Positions 45,083-55,152 of a stretch of 64,000 nt of DNA are shown here, piece after piece (position 1 is the stretch's first letter; every line of letters starts with the position of its first letter). The notes under the pieces are model-generated. The model saw only the letters and a program-made list of their open reading frames with translations, was not told the DNA's origin and did not search any database. Where the stretch lies: positions 2,108,001 through 2,172,000 of the forward strand of contig JAJUBI010000006.1 in NCBI GenBank assembly GCA_022419385.1, in the 5' to 3' direction. This DNA comes from Paraconiothyrium sp. Pb-2020 (Eukaryota; Ascomycota; Dothideomycetes; Pleosporales; Didymosphaeriaceae). Made by a program: the position numbers and the translations under genes.

Positions 45083-47666
45083 CTACTTGTCAATCCCTAA
45101 GACCTCTTCAAACGGATGGTTAGGATCAAAAGGATACTTCCTCACTACCACATCCCCCACATACTCCCAAAGCTCCTGATTGACATCTCCAACCTCGTTA
45201 TTCAACGGACACACATCATCTTTCTGACCGAAAGTCTCCACCTCAGTTGCATGACCAGCGTCATAGTTGATGCGGACCTGGTTGACAGTCTGGCGACTAG
45301 CATCTCCAAGCAGATAGTTCAAAGGCATGAATTGCACGCCTGAATGTGCGGTTGTGAACACAGTATTTGGCAGATCTCCCGTGTGAGGTATGTGATGCAT
45401 ACCAAGGTTGATCCACGCGACGACGTCTTCTTGAACGAGGCTCTCGCTGTTAAAGAAATGGTCGAAGTCGATCGGCGGATCATGGACATCCTGTGAGTTG
45501 TAGGGATGCGAACTGGTAAGTTCAGTGTCGTGTTGCCTGGTGAATTGAAGGTCGTATCCAGCCCAGTTCGCTGAATTGACGGTCGAAGAAGAGTTCTGAA
45601 TGGTAAGATGAGCCGTGCCTGACGATGGTAGGATGCGGTAGCCTCGATTCTCGCCGTACTTGTTTTTCTCATCTTGATTGACGATGATGACTTGAGTCAA
45701 AGCGTTCTCGCCAAAGTTGATGCGAGATTCATCTTCGCTCTCGATGAAGCTTCTTTGCAGTTTCATTGTGTTGCGTGGCTTACCCTGGGACCACGGGTAC
45801 GTCTCGGTCGTGGCCACATTCTTGACTAGCTGCACAGTATTGGCCGTTCCTAGGATATCGAAATCAGCCTTGAAGTTGAGGACATGGTCATGCATCGAGC
45901 CACTCAGTGCGTCGTGAATGTGCCAACCGTAGTCCTCGTTGTTGGCATAGTACGCCCCTTGGATGTATCCTGAGGCGCGCACCTCAACGCCTACCGTGCC
46001 GTCCTGGTAGAAGGAATACGTGAACATGTAGTCGTAGTTTCCGATCGTTGACACAGATCGAAGGCTAAAGTAAGTGTTCTTCGTGGCTGACACGTATGTT
46101 GTGGTGCTATGACGCTGCTGAGGATAATCTGCATCAAACTCAAACAAACAGATGGAATTGACGTGGGTATGTGTTGTTTCAGAGACATAGAATGATGAGT
46201 TGAGATATGTCGCGTAAGCAGGGCAGTCGTATCCTTCAACGAGCTGGAAAGCATAAGGTCCGAACCCATAATAGGAATCGAGATATGCTGTTCCGGATTG
46301 GTAGGGGTCAGCGCCAGCATAGTGAGCAAGTGCTTCCTAGGATACGTCAGTCAAAATTATGTGCTGGGCAAAGGTTCGCGTGTTGCATTGCTCATCCCCA
46401 GGCAACACAAGGTACTGTTAATGGAGGTGGTACTCACTTGTAATCCTAACTCATATATGATCCGATCGCCCTTATACTTGATGTCGTAAAGTGTAAGACC
46501 GGTGTCACGCGAGAACCCCACGTAGAAGCTGAAGTCCATCCACTCAACGTACTTTTCCTCCACATCAACAGAGTAACGTGACCCAGCCGGCGCTATAGCC
46601 ATTGGAGGAGACAGTGTATCCTGCGGAAGAACCGGACCACTTTGATCCGTGGTAGCCCAAGGCCCGTCAACATTGATCGGCAGCTTCTCGAATCCAGGAC
46701 TAAAGAACGCTTCCCTAAAAGCCTCGGTAGAGTCGTACCACACGTCGTTATAAAACCAGCCGAGAAGCTTCCACTGAGAGGGGTCTCTGCCGGTTTGGTC
46801 GACTAAAAAATATAAGCCAAGAGAAAGGATTGAAGTGGTGTCGAAGCCTGTTGCGCTCTTGTGCACGAACATGTACCAGCTGGTGATGCGATCGTCCTCT
46901 TGACCCATTGGATCCACACCCCAAATAGTGATTGTGTCATTGTCGTGGCCAAGCGCAGTCCCATTCCAGAGCTCGAGCGTGATGTCCTTGATAGATGCGC
47001 TTGTAGGGTAAAGGAGCTTCTCATAAAGCGTGTCATCATTTGCGCCAAGGTTCCGCACTCGACCTTCGGTCTTCCGCGTGTGATAGTAGTCAAGAGGCGA
47101 CCATGTTGTCACATTGGCCACTATAGGTAGCGGGCCGACTAGGATATCTGCGTAGTAAGGTTCCTCGGTCGCTCGGATGTTGAGAACAACATGTGCGTAG
47201 CGCTCAGGAGCTGGACCGGATCCATCAAGATAGGCAATCACATCGGTCTTGTTTGGGCGTTGCAACTCAACAAGCAAGCTTCGTATGTCAGTATCGTTTG
47301 TAAAGCATGGAGGGGAAATCCGTACACAGAGTTGTCCCATTCGCCAGCCTCCTCGCTTGTTGTCAAGTTTAGATCCGACTGCTCAAAAAGCCAATAAGCC
47401 ACAGATGCAGCTTCTTGGTCAGTGAAGTCTTCCCAAACATTGGGAACCGGTGCAGTAACAGCTGCCGCAGCATCACCACAAACGGGGCCCTCAGGATTTG
47501 TAGCGTTCGAATATTGACGCTTGGCCTGCCGTGAGTCATGTGGTATGACCCTGTGACCTCGACCACTCTTGACCCATTTGGCCTTTGCTTCGGGCGTTGG
47601 CGCACTGTTGATCAAGGCCGGAACGAGTGCGAGAACGAGAGCCAACACGGTGCTGTGAAACTTCAT
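45083..47666 (-). CDS. Secreted copper-containing primary amine oxidase, 811 aa
   Basis: Three exons: 47666..47326, 47278..46438 and 46336..45083. The enzyme deaminates primary amines to aldehydes, releasing H2O2 and ammonia, using copper and a topaquinone made from its own tyrosine. The topaquinone motif NYDY places that tyrosine at residue 495 (STIGNYDYMF). The catalytic base Asp414 lies in YLDSYYG, about 80 residues before it. Copper ligands are HxH at 533/535 (GWHIHD) and a histidine at about 708-709 (GMHHIPHTGDLP). A signal peptide (residues 1-21) and a KR site near residue 50 suggest secretion and Kex2 processing, and many N-glycosylation sites agree. Length is normal for secreted fungal members. 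Two HGATAR sites upstream hint at nitrogen control. Confidence 0.93.
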
Positions 47667-47730
47667 ATTAAGATGACCACCTATGGAGAAGACTTTGGTT
47701 ATTCACTGAAATCATCGCGCGTTACTCTGG

Positions 47731-47739
47731 TCTATATAC
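47731..47739 (-). promoter_or_regulatory. TATA-like element of the amine oxidase gene
   Basis: The minus strand reads gtatataga about 65-73 bp upstream of the ATG at 47666, a usual place for a core promoter TATA box. Confidence 0.4.
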
Positions 47740-47814
47740 TTTGCTCAGAGAAGACATGTTACGCAACAGCGCCGTCGCCCAATACACGATTACGAATCGG
47801 CACTTCACCTTCAC

Positions 47815-47821
47815 TGATAAG
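47815..47821 (+). promoter_or_regulatory. GATA-type site (TGATAAG) upstream of the amine oxidase
   Basis: TGATAAG matches the HGATAR consensus of AreA/NIT2 nitrogen regulators, about 150 bp upstream of the amine oxidase start. A second match (TGATAG) lies near 48082. Six-base sites occur by chance, so the regulatory reading is inference. Confidence 0.3.
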
Positions 47822-49392
47822 GCGGGCGGGTATACGTATTGCGAGCTCCCACTCTAAATGCGTGCGAAGAGTCAGTCCAGCGGGCCCAGTGCGATTTTGT
47901 CGACAAACTTCCTAAGGTGGAGTAGTGATACTCGGTAGCAGAGCCCAATCGTATGAGGAGATCAGCGTGGTATAACAAGCCTAATGCGAGTGAACCGTAG
48001 TTCTGCCGACATGGGCGTGTGAAGCGTCCTCTTGTACAATGCCAAAGCCTCTAGTCCAGCATTGAACAAGTTGTTGCATCTTGATAGCGGAGCTTCGTCC
48101 ATCAACTTCGGAAGGGCAGAGTAGCACCATCAAAGGAGTCTTTTCTTAGTGAATGTATTTGCACGAATGTTTCTATGTGTACCTCTTAGAAATGAAGCAG
48201 ACCGATGGGGGTAGTATAGAATCTCCCCATGAGACTGGGGTTGCGGTAGTTCTCGAAGGTAGGTTCGACGAGGGGTTCGACCAAAGTAGACTTCGCGCTT
48301 GCCAACATCTAACCACATGGAGATTAACACATGCAGCGGACCCTTATCAACATAGCAGTCGCTATCGTCCCTGGCCCTGTGCGATAAGGTACCGCATGCA
48401 TAGGAACGAACGAAGTTCGGCGCAAGGCCTAAGCGAGTCTTCCCGCTGGCTCGATGTAGCAAGTCCATGCGACAAAGGCCCGAGGTGTCCGACAACATCG
48501 ACAACTCCAGAAGATGCACTCTTACCGTTCACATACGTACGCGCGAGAAAGATACGGAACTCCACTGTGAACAATGTCGTGCCTACGGCCTTATCTGATC
48601 ACCCCAGGTTTCTCGACCGTTGACAAACAGATAGGCATCCCGTTATCCTTGCTTAGCTTTGGTGAGTGGTGCATCAAGACGACCGTAGGCCTGCGGAGCT
48701 TATCTGAGCGTTTCGGGGATTCTAAGCCGTTTCCAAGTCATTCCTAAGGCCGATTGATGCGGCAGCTTGATTCCAAAGGAGAATGCATCTAATCAGTTCG
48801 ATCAGATAAGATTGTGAATCCTACACGATGGGGCTTCCGAGAAGTCACGTGAGGACGCGATGGCCAAGGTTCGCTTCGTAGAACGGTTCGGAAGGCGGTG
48901 TGACTCTTGGTACGCGTCGAAAGTTCATCAGGCCGGTTTCACGCGCCCCCTTTCGCTCGTGCGGGCTGGTGCTGCGGCGCACGGAAGTGAGTGAGCGCCG
49001 ATGAGGCGACAAAAAGGCAAGGAGCTGGCCAGCATGAGGTGATCGTACCGGCGCGATCTGGCGAGCAAGGCGGGCACAGCCGAGCGTTTTCATTGGCTGC
49101 TGCACCGTCGTTGTCGTCGTTCTCCGCCTCGCGAGCGAAATTAAACGGCGTTAAGGGCCTAGCGCCCCTGCTTTCTGTTCCTGCGTCGCATCTTAATAAC
49201 ATGGCGAAGCCGTCCTCGCACCGCTCCTCATTCTGTCGTTTACTCCTTTTGCTGTCGTAGTCGCTCTTTCACCGAGGGAGCGTCCCGGACCCTGCGCTCC
49301 TTCTTGCGCCGAAACGTCTCCCATTGCAGCTGCCAGATCCCAAACAATTCCGCATACCGAGGGGCTGCACGCCGCCACTACGCTGCCCAGCC
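47822..49392. promoter_or_regulatory. Divergent upstream region, amine oxidase / ERG3
   Basis: The ERG3 side of a 1.7 kb spacer between two divergent genes. It becomes CT-rich close to the ERG3 start, consistent with a leader. No gene was recognised. Confidence 0.5.
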
Positions 49393-50506
49393 ATGGATCT
49401 TGTCCTCGAAGGCTTCGACACTTTTCTATTCGATCCCATCTATGCAACCCTTCTGCCCGCGAAGACCCCCGGCCTTTCCCCCAATGCCACTTTTTCGAGC
49501 TTGAGAGAGGTTCCCACCGCCGCTTCCTATGCGGCGCAAAACAACTGGCAGTATGAGCCTGCGAGCCAGTACCTGAGTTTTACGCCCGGCAAGTATGCCT
49601 ACATGAGCGAATGGGCCCGCGACGACTGGCGTAGACAGCTGGTAACCTTATTTTTGATCACCTGGTATGTCCTCGCCACAACACTCTTTCGCTTCCGGCG
49701 CATCTAACACATCACCCAGGGTCTTTGGCCTCGTCATATACTATGTCTTCGCCACGCTTTCGTACGTCTTCATCTTCGACAAGGCCACCTTCAACCATCC
49801 GAAGTACCTCAAAAACCAGATTCGCCTCGAGATGCGCCAAACCAATGTCGCCCTTCCTATAATGGCTGTTTTCACTGCCCCTCTCTTCCTTCTCGAAGTC
49901 CGCGGATACTCCAAGATTTACGACAATTTCGATGAGGCGCCGGGCATGTGGTACAACTACATGCAGTTCCCCTTCTTCTTCATGTTCACCGACTTCTGCA
50001 TATATTGGATCCACCGCGGCCTGCATCACCCGCTGATCTACAAGCATCTTCACAAGCCTCATCACAAGTGGATCATGCCGACCCCTTACGCCTCGCACGC
50101 TTTCCACCCCATGGACGGCTACGCCCAGGGTCTCCCGTACCACATCTACCCGTTCTTGTTCCCCCTGCAGAAGTTTGCCTACGTCTTCCTCTTCATCTTC
50201 ATCAACATCTGGACCGTCCTCATTCACGACGGCGAGTACGTTGCCGATAACCCCATCATCAACGGCGCCGCATGCCACACCATGCACCACCTGTACTTCA
50301 ACTTCAACTACGGCCAGTTCACCACCTTGTGGGACCGCCTTGGTGGCAGCTACAGGAAGCCCGCCGACGAGCTCTTCCAAAAGGAACTCAAGATGTGCCA
50401 GTCCACATGGAAAAAGCAGAACCAGGACGTCGACAAGATGATTACCGAAGTCGAGGGCTCTGATGACAGGAAGTACACGCCTGACGAGCCCAAGAAGGTT
50501 CGTTGA
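49393..50506 (+). CDS. ERG3: Delta7-sterol C5(6)-desaturase, 352 aa
   Basis: Two exons, 49393..49664 and 49720..50506, with a 55-nt intron (GTATGT...CCCAG). ERG3 introduces the C5-C6 double bond into episterol late in ergosterol synthesis, in the endoplasmic reticulum, using iron and cytochrome b5. The three histidine boxes of the fatty acid hydroxylase/desaturase superfamily are present: HRGLHH (189-194), HKPHH (202-206) and HTMHH (277-281). They are flanked by hydrophobic membrane segments such as FPFFFMFTDFCIYWI. Length is normal. Loss of this enzyme confers azole resistance in yeasts; no defect is visible here. It is transcribed divergently from the amine oxidase and convergently with the MBOAT gene. 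Confidence 0.95.
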
Positions 50507-51354
50507 CGTCGAGATGGCGACGATTGTTTGATACGCCGTTACGAACAAGGCCTGGACCAGACATCTAACGGCAAATTGGGTTGCAAGGCGTTTTGCATAC
50601 CGTTCATCGCGGTGGCTGCTCGGGGAGCCGGCCTTTGTAAAAGCATAATGGACATGGGAGGTTAGCGTATTGATTCGGTTCCGAAGTATGTTTTAATAGT
50701 AATGCCAAGGGACGTACGATCTGGCGTCGGTTGCCGGACGCACATTGTATATATTCAACTGTAAAAGATTTTGGGAACGGTGTCCGTTTTGTCTCGGTGA
50801 TGATTCATGACGGCGGTTTAAAGGTCCTACCACACGCTAGTGGGAGTAAGACACCGCGGGTGAGCACCACCACAAAAACTCTCCAATCGTATTGCTCTAC
50901 TTTAACGTTCATTGTGATACTTTCGTCGTCCTCCGCACCGAGCATAGTAACTAGACTTGTAGTACCTACTTCGTATCTAATTCTTGGTCCGAACACTGAG
51001 ATTTTGGATGTACACCATACACGTACCGTAGATTTTTGCAATTAACAGATGTCCCCACTACGAAGCGATCTAATTAGAAGATAGAAAAAAGCATAAAGAG
51101 CGGGTTTAGACGAGAATGTGCGTCGCGTGAAAAGTGACTCCCTGACTCGTGGTCAGCCGGTAATTGCAGAAGGCTACGGTATGCATGTTAGAAGAACGGT
51201 ATAGACATGAAAATACAGAACATGCTTCGACATAACTATACGTCTATCTGCAAAGTGCTAGTATTTCGACTACTGTACGAGCTGCGGCATAGGATACATC
51301 CTACACAACGTCTCATAAAGTGTTGCCATGTCTAATATATTGATTCTATGGAGT
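50507..51354. other. Intergenic between convergent genes
   Basis: 848 bp between the ERG3 and MBOAT 3' ends, probably both 3' UTRs. Nothing else was recognised. Confidence 0.5.
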
Positions 51355-52962
51355 CTAGAATGTAATTCCAGTCTTGTACCAGGTGGGCCCTCGATGCCAC
51401 GATGGGAGAGCCTCTATAGCTAGCCACCCATCGCCCTCGGCGCCGAAGCCCAACCCACGGAACAGAGAGACTGGGACAGGTTCGAAGAGCCACACGCCGC
51501 CCCTTGCAAAGTCGTCGCACAACAAATGCGCAGTATGATAAAACCAAACGTGTACATACAAAAACGTCAGCGTGCGTTTCGCCCACCCGGGCACACGCTT
51601 CGCAACCGCGGTCCCCCTGAGACGCTGCCGAACAATCCCCTCAACAAAGCACGCGCCAGCCTGCAGCAGGAAGAACTGCATCGGCCCGGTGAGTGGAAAG
51701 GTCGATCCATGGCACGTCACACTCCCACTCGCATGCAGCACACCACTCAGCCCAAACGCCACCACCAACTGCACCACCTTCGACGTTGGCGCTTTCGGAT
51801 TCCACCCCATAGCCTCAATGACCCTTTTACTGGGCTGCTCAAACGCAAACCGGAACGTCTGATGCCACCAGCCCGACCACCACCCAGCCAGACCCTTGTC
51901 CAGCACCAGAGTATACGAACCCCATGTCGCGGGGTACATCCAGGGTTCTGCACGTGCGCCTAGTATATTTGGACCGAGAAGGCCAGAAAAGAACACTGGT
52001 GCGAGCGCGAATAGGGATTCCAAGGCCCATTTAATGCCGAATTGGCAGATTACTAAGCGGGATGCGTGAATTAGGATCGGAGACGAGAGAAGAAAAGAGG
52101 GGAGGTAAGGTGCTGGTGGTCGATCAATGTAACCCCAGAAATACGGGTCGTGGCTCGCCATCGTTTTGATGATGTCTAAGACGAGGTACCCTATAACAAG
52201 CGTCTTTGTGTTGCCGATGAGTAGCGCACGGCGCGTGGGATAAGTGCGTGTTTGAGTCGGGTGCGCGCGGAAGGTGTGCTTGGCCTGGACGGCGGAGTTG
52301 CAGAGGAGTTGCTCTTGAACGGCTTTTGGAGGCGGAGGCGTGGCTATCGTGCGCCAGTTCCAACCTGCGCCGCGAAAGTTGGCAAAGAGGTCAAGGACCC
52401 AGTCGAGGCGCTCGATGAAGGGGGTGGATGGATAGGGTTGCCAGGCGAAGCTGCCATGGCGTTGAGAGGGACCGAGTGACTCTCCTACTTCTGGCAAGTC
52501 TCGAAATTGCTCCAGGGTTTTGCTGGAAGATGGACTTGCGGCACCGTTCTGCGATATGCCTTTTTGCGCTTTGTCCGCGCTAAACATGCCCCCTGTCCTC
52601 TCCATCCTCATGAAGTCTCGTTGCGGGTCATTGCATACGATGACCGCTAGGATGTAGATGGAACTCCACGCAGCAATAAGACCAATCCCCAGAGCGTTCG
52701 CGACGCCCTTTGCTCTTACGTTCTTGATCAAATACTTCATATACGCCAGATTCACCGCGAAGACAAGGAATCTTGCCTTCCGTAGCCACGGTCGGTTTCG
52801 ATGCGGAATCAGCATGTACATGACGACTATCAGAGCTCCAAGTGTATCCCAAGGATACAGGATCGGCTGATATTTCCCAGCATGGATGTCCCTCGTATAT
52901 TGATCATGGTAGAAGCGGGTGACATCGTGGTGGGTGTGTGGCCACAGATTGGAAGGTTTCAT
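51355..52962 (-). CDS. MBOAT / wax-synthase-like membrane O-acyltransferase, 535 aa
   Basis: Single-exon frame starting at ATG 52962; an upstream TTG in the same frame is not used. Many hydrophobic segments mark a multi-pass membrane enzyme. Signature features of the fungal MBOAT_2 (wax synthase-like) group are LDWVLDLFANFRGAGWNWR at 186-204, WWHQTFRFAF at about 365-374, and a candidate active-site histidine at 410 in GVLHASG. Members transfer acyl groups to hydroxyls of lipids or secondary metabolites (for example trichothecene Tri7-like enzymes). No neighbouring biosynthetic genes are seen, so the acceptor is unknown. The start codon is 332 bp from the divergent RBG1 start, suggesting a shared promoter. 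Confidence 0.8.
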   Translation of the reverse strand: MKPSNLWPHTHHDVTRFYHDQYTRDIHAGKYQPILYPWDTLGALIVVMYMLIPHRNRPWLRKARFLVFAVNLAYMKYLIKNVRAKGVANALGIGLIAAWSSIYILAVIVCNDPQRDFMRMERTGGMFSADKAQKGISQNGAASPSSSKTLEQFRDLPEVGESLGPSQRHGSFAWQPYPSTPFIERLDWVLDLFANFRGAGWNWRTIATPPPPKAVQEQLLCNSAVQAKHTFRAHPTQTRTYPTRRALLIGNTKTLVIGYLVLDIIKTMASHDPYFWGYIDRPPAPYLPSFLLSSPILIHASRLVICQFGIKWALESLFALAPVFFSGLLGPNILGARAEPWMYPATWGSYTLVLDKGLAGWWSGWWHQTFRFAFEQPSKRVIEAMGWNPKAPTSKVVQLVVAFGLSGVLHASGSVTCHGSTFPLTGPMQFFLLQAGACFVEGIVRQRLRGTAVAKRVPGWAKRTLTFLYVHVWFYHTAHLLCDDFARGGVWLFEPVPVSLFRGLGFGAEGDGWLAIEALPSWHRGPTWYKTGITF

Positions 52963-53294
52963 GCTAGGCTGCTCCAAATAATACGAAAAGAATATGCAAC
53001 AGAGCTGTTACTGATGAAGAAATCATGGAATCGCAAGACGAAGCGGATCTCTACGCCATCGCCTCTAACGTGGCGCCGCCGTGAAATAAACATGGATGAC
53101 GTCTCGAAGCGTCGCGTGCAGCGATGGCTCGCTTATGACCACGCTACTCTCGAAGTGGGGGTTGCGGCGACTTCAACACCAAGCCGCTTTGATCGCGACA
53201 TCGTACACCAACGGCAGCCGCAGCGTCCACTGTGCCCTTTGTGATACATTCCGTCTTTGTTCGCGGTCCAGGGAACGAAACAAACACCGCCAAG
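52963..53294. promoter_or_regulatory. Bidirectional promoter, MBOAT / RBG1
   Basis: 332 bp between divergent start codons. No distinct TATA box or repeated site was noted. Confidence 0.5.
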
Positions 53295-54748
53295 ATGGTG
53301 AACATCACGGAAAAGATCAAGGAGTATGGCGTTTTGAAGTTTTTATGTGAAGAGCGCACTGACGCCCCGCAGGATTGAGCAGGAGATGGCGAGGACGCAG
53401 AGTAAGATGGAGACTTTGATCTCGATTAAAAAGTACCGTGCTGACGAGAGACAGAGAACAAGGCGACAGGTACGGCTACATTTGTCTTGTCAACGAACCC
53501 GAACAACCTTGGGTGTATTCTACCAGATCACGTGCACTAAAATACTTCCGCAGAATACCATCTCGGTCTCCTAAAAGGCAAACTCGCGCGTCTACGCGCC
53601 CAACTTCTCGAGCCGGCCCCAGGCTCCGGCTCGGGCGGCGGTTCCGGCTTCGACGTCTCCAAGAGTGGCGACGCTCGCATAGCCCTGGTCGGCTTCCCCT
53701 CCGTCGGAAAATCTACCTTTCTCTCCAAAATCACAAAGACAAAATCCGAAGTCGCAGCATATGCCTTCACCACATTGACTGCCATACCCGGTGTGTTGGA
53801 GTACGGCGGCGCAGAAATTCAGATCCTTGACCTTCCCGGTATAATTGAAGGTGCAGCCGAGGGGAAGGGAAGAGGAAGACAGGTTATCTCGGCCGCGAAG
53901 ACGAGCGACATGATTCTCATGGTGCTGGATGCGACGAAGAAGGCTGAGCAGAGAAGACTACTCGAGGCAGAATTAGAAGCCGTAGGCATACGGCTGAACC
54001 GTGAACCACCGTACTCTCCCCTTCCTTTCATCCCCCTCTTCTTCCCGCTCTCCTTCCCCCTCAATGCAAAGTCCGCTAACGCAGATGTAGCAACATCTAC
54101 CTGAAGCCCAAAAAGGCCGGCGGCATGAAAATCACCTTCCAGTCTCCCCCTAAAAATCTAGATGAGAAAATGGTCTTCAACATACTGCGCGACTACAAGA
54201 TCCTAAATTGCGACGTCCTAGTCCGCGACGAAAACGCCACCGTCGACGACTTCATCGACACTATCATGGCCCCGCATCGCAAATACATAAAGTGTTTGTA
54301 CGCGTATAACAAAGTCGATGCCATCTCGCTGCAGCATTTGAGAGACCTGGCGAGAGAGCCGCATACGGTTGTTATGAGCTGTGAGCTGGATCTGGGTATT
54401 CAGGTAAATTTTTCTTCTCTTCATAAGCTGGTTTGACTCTATGGGATATGGGATGTCGCTGAAAGGTCTTTACAGGACGTCGTCGAGCGGTGTTGGCAGG
54501 AGTTGCAGCTCATGCGCATCTACACGAAGCGTCAAGGCGTGGACCCCGACTTCAGCGAGGCATTGATCGTGCGGACAGGCAGCACAATTGAGGATGTGTG
54601 CGACCAGATCCATCGGACGCTCAAGGAGACGTTCAAGTACGCGATGGTGTGGGGTGCGAGTGCGAAACATGTGCCACAGAGGGTGGGGCTAGGACACGTG
54701 GTTGCGGATGAGGATGTCGTGAGCATTGTTTCGAGTTATAGAGCGTAA
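53295..54748 (+). CDS. RBG1: Developmentally regulated GTP-binding protein (DRG1/Rbg1), 371 aa
   Basis: Six exons: 53295..53323, 53373..53401, 53455..53469, 53554..54010, 54091..54403 and 54476..54748. The first three are 29, 29 and 15 nt. Splicing them gives IKEIEQEMARTQ-KNKAT-EYHLGLLKGKLARL, the highly conserved DRG N-terminus, so the micro-exons are well supported. The Obg/DRG GTPase shows the P-loop GFPSVGKST (71-79), G3 motif DLPGI (117-121) with the EGAAEGKGRG switch, and an NKVD specificity motif. The C-terminal TGS domain begins at about residue 290. DRG1/Rbg1 works with Tma46/DFRP1 on polysomes to resolve stalled ribosomes. A low-complexity Gly/Ser insertion lies at about 45-60. Length is normal for the family. 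Confidence 0.95.
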
Positions 54749-55152
54749 CTGGGACGGAGGTAGGGTATTAGCTGGATGCATTAAGATATCATTCCTTCAC
54801 AAAGAAGCATGAACGAAAGAGCGAGCACATGTCAATGACTTATTGTTACACTCATTCACTCTTCCCTGCACTTTCTCCTTTCCAATATGCTAGAAGTACA
54901 GGTCGAGCTCACATCGCCCCACATGCATCGATATAGTCGAAAGCATACCCAAAGAATCCCAAGCGCCGAGTATGCTTCCAGATCTCCAGACGGGTATCTC
55001 CCACTGATCCCGAACATACGCCATCGCTATGCATGCAAATTGCCATGGAGTATACATACTCCAGAAGTGCCAAAGCTGAATTACAAAAGAAAATCATAAA
55101 GACAAGAAAAAAAATGTGCTAGGTGTCACGGTTACACCAAGCTGGTGGTGCT
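54749..55152. other. Intergenic between convergent RBG1 and THO2
   Basis: 404 bp, presumably both 3' UTRs. The stretch just past THO2 is A/T-rich on its coding strand, as expected for a polyadenylation region. Confidence 0.5.

Noticed and set aside
49712..50548. 278-codon frame antisense to ERG3
   Set aside because: Mirror of the codon bias of the real ERG3 gene, with Val/Glu-rich low-complexity sequence.
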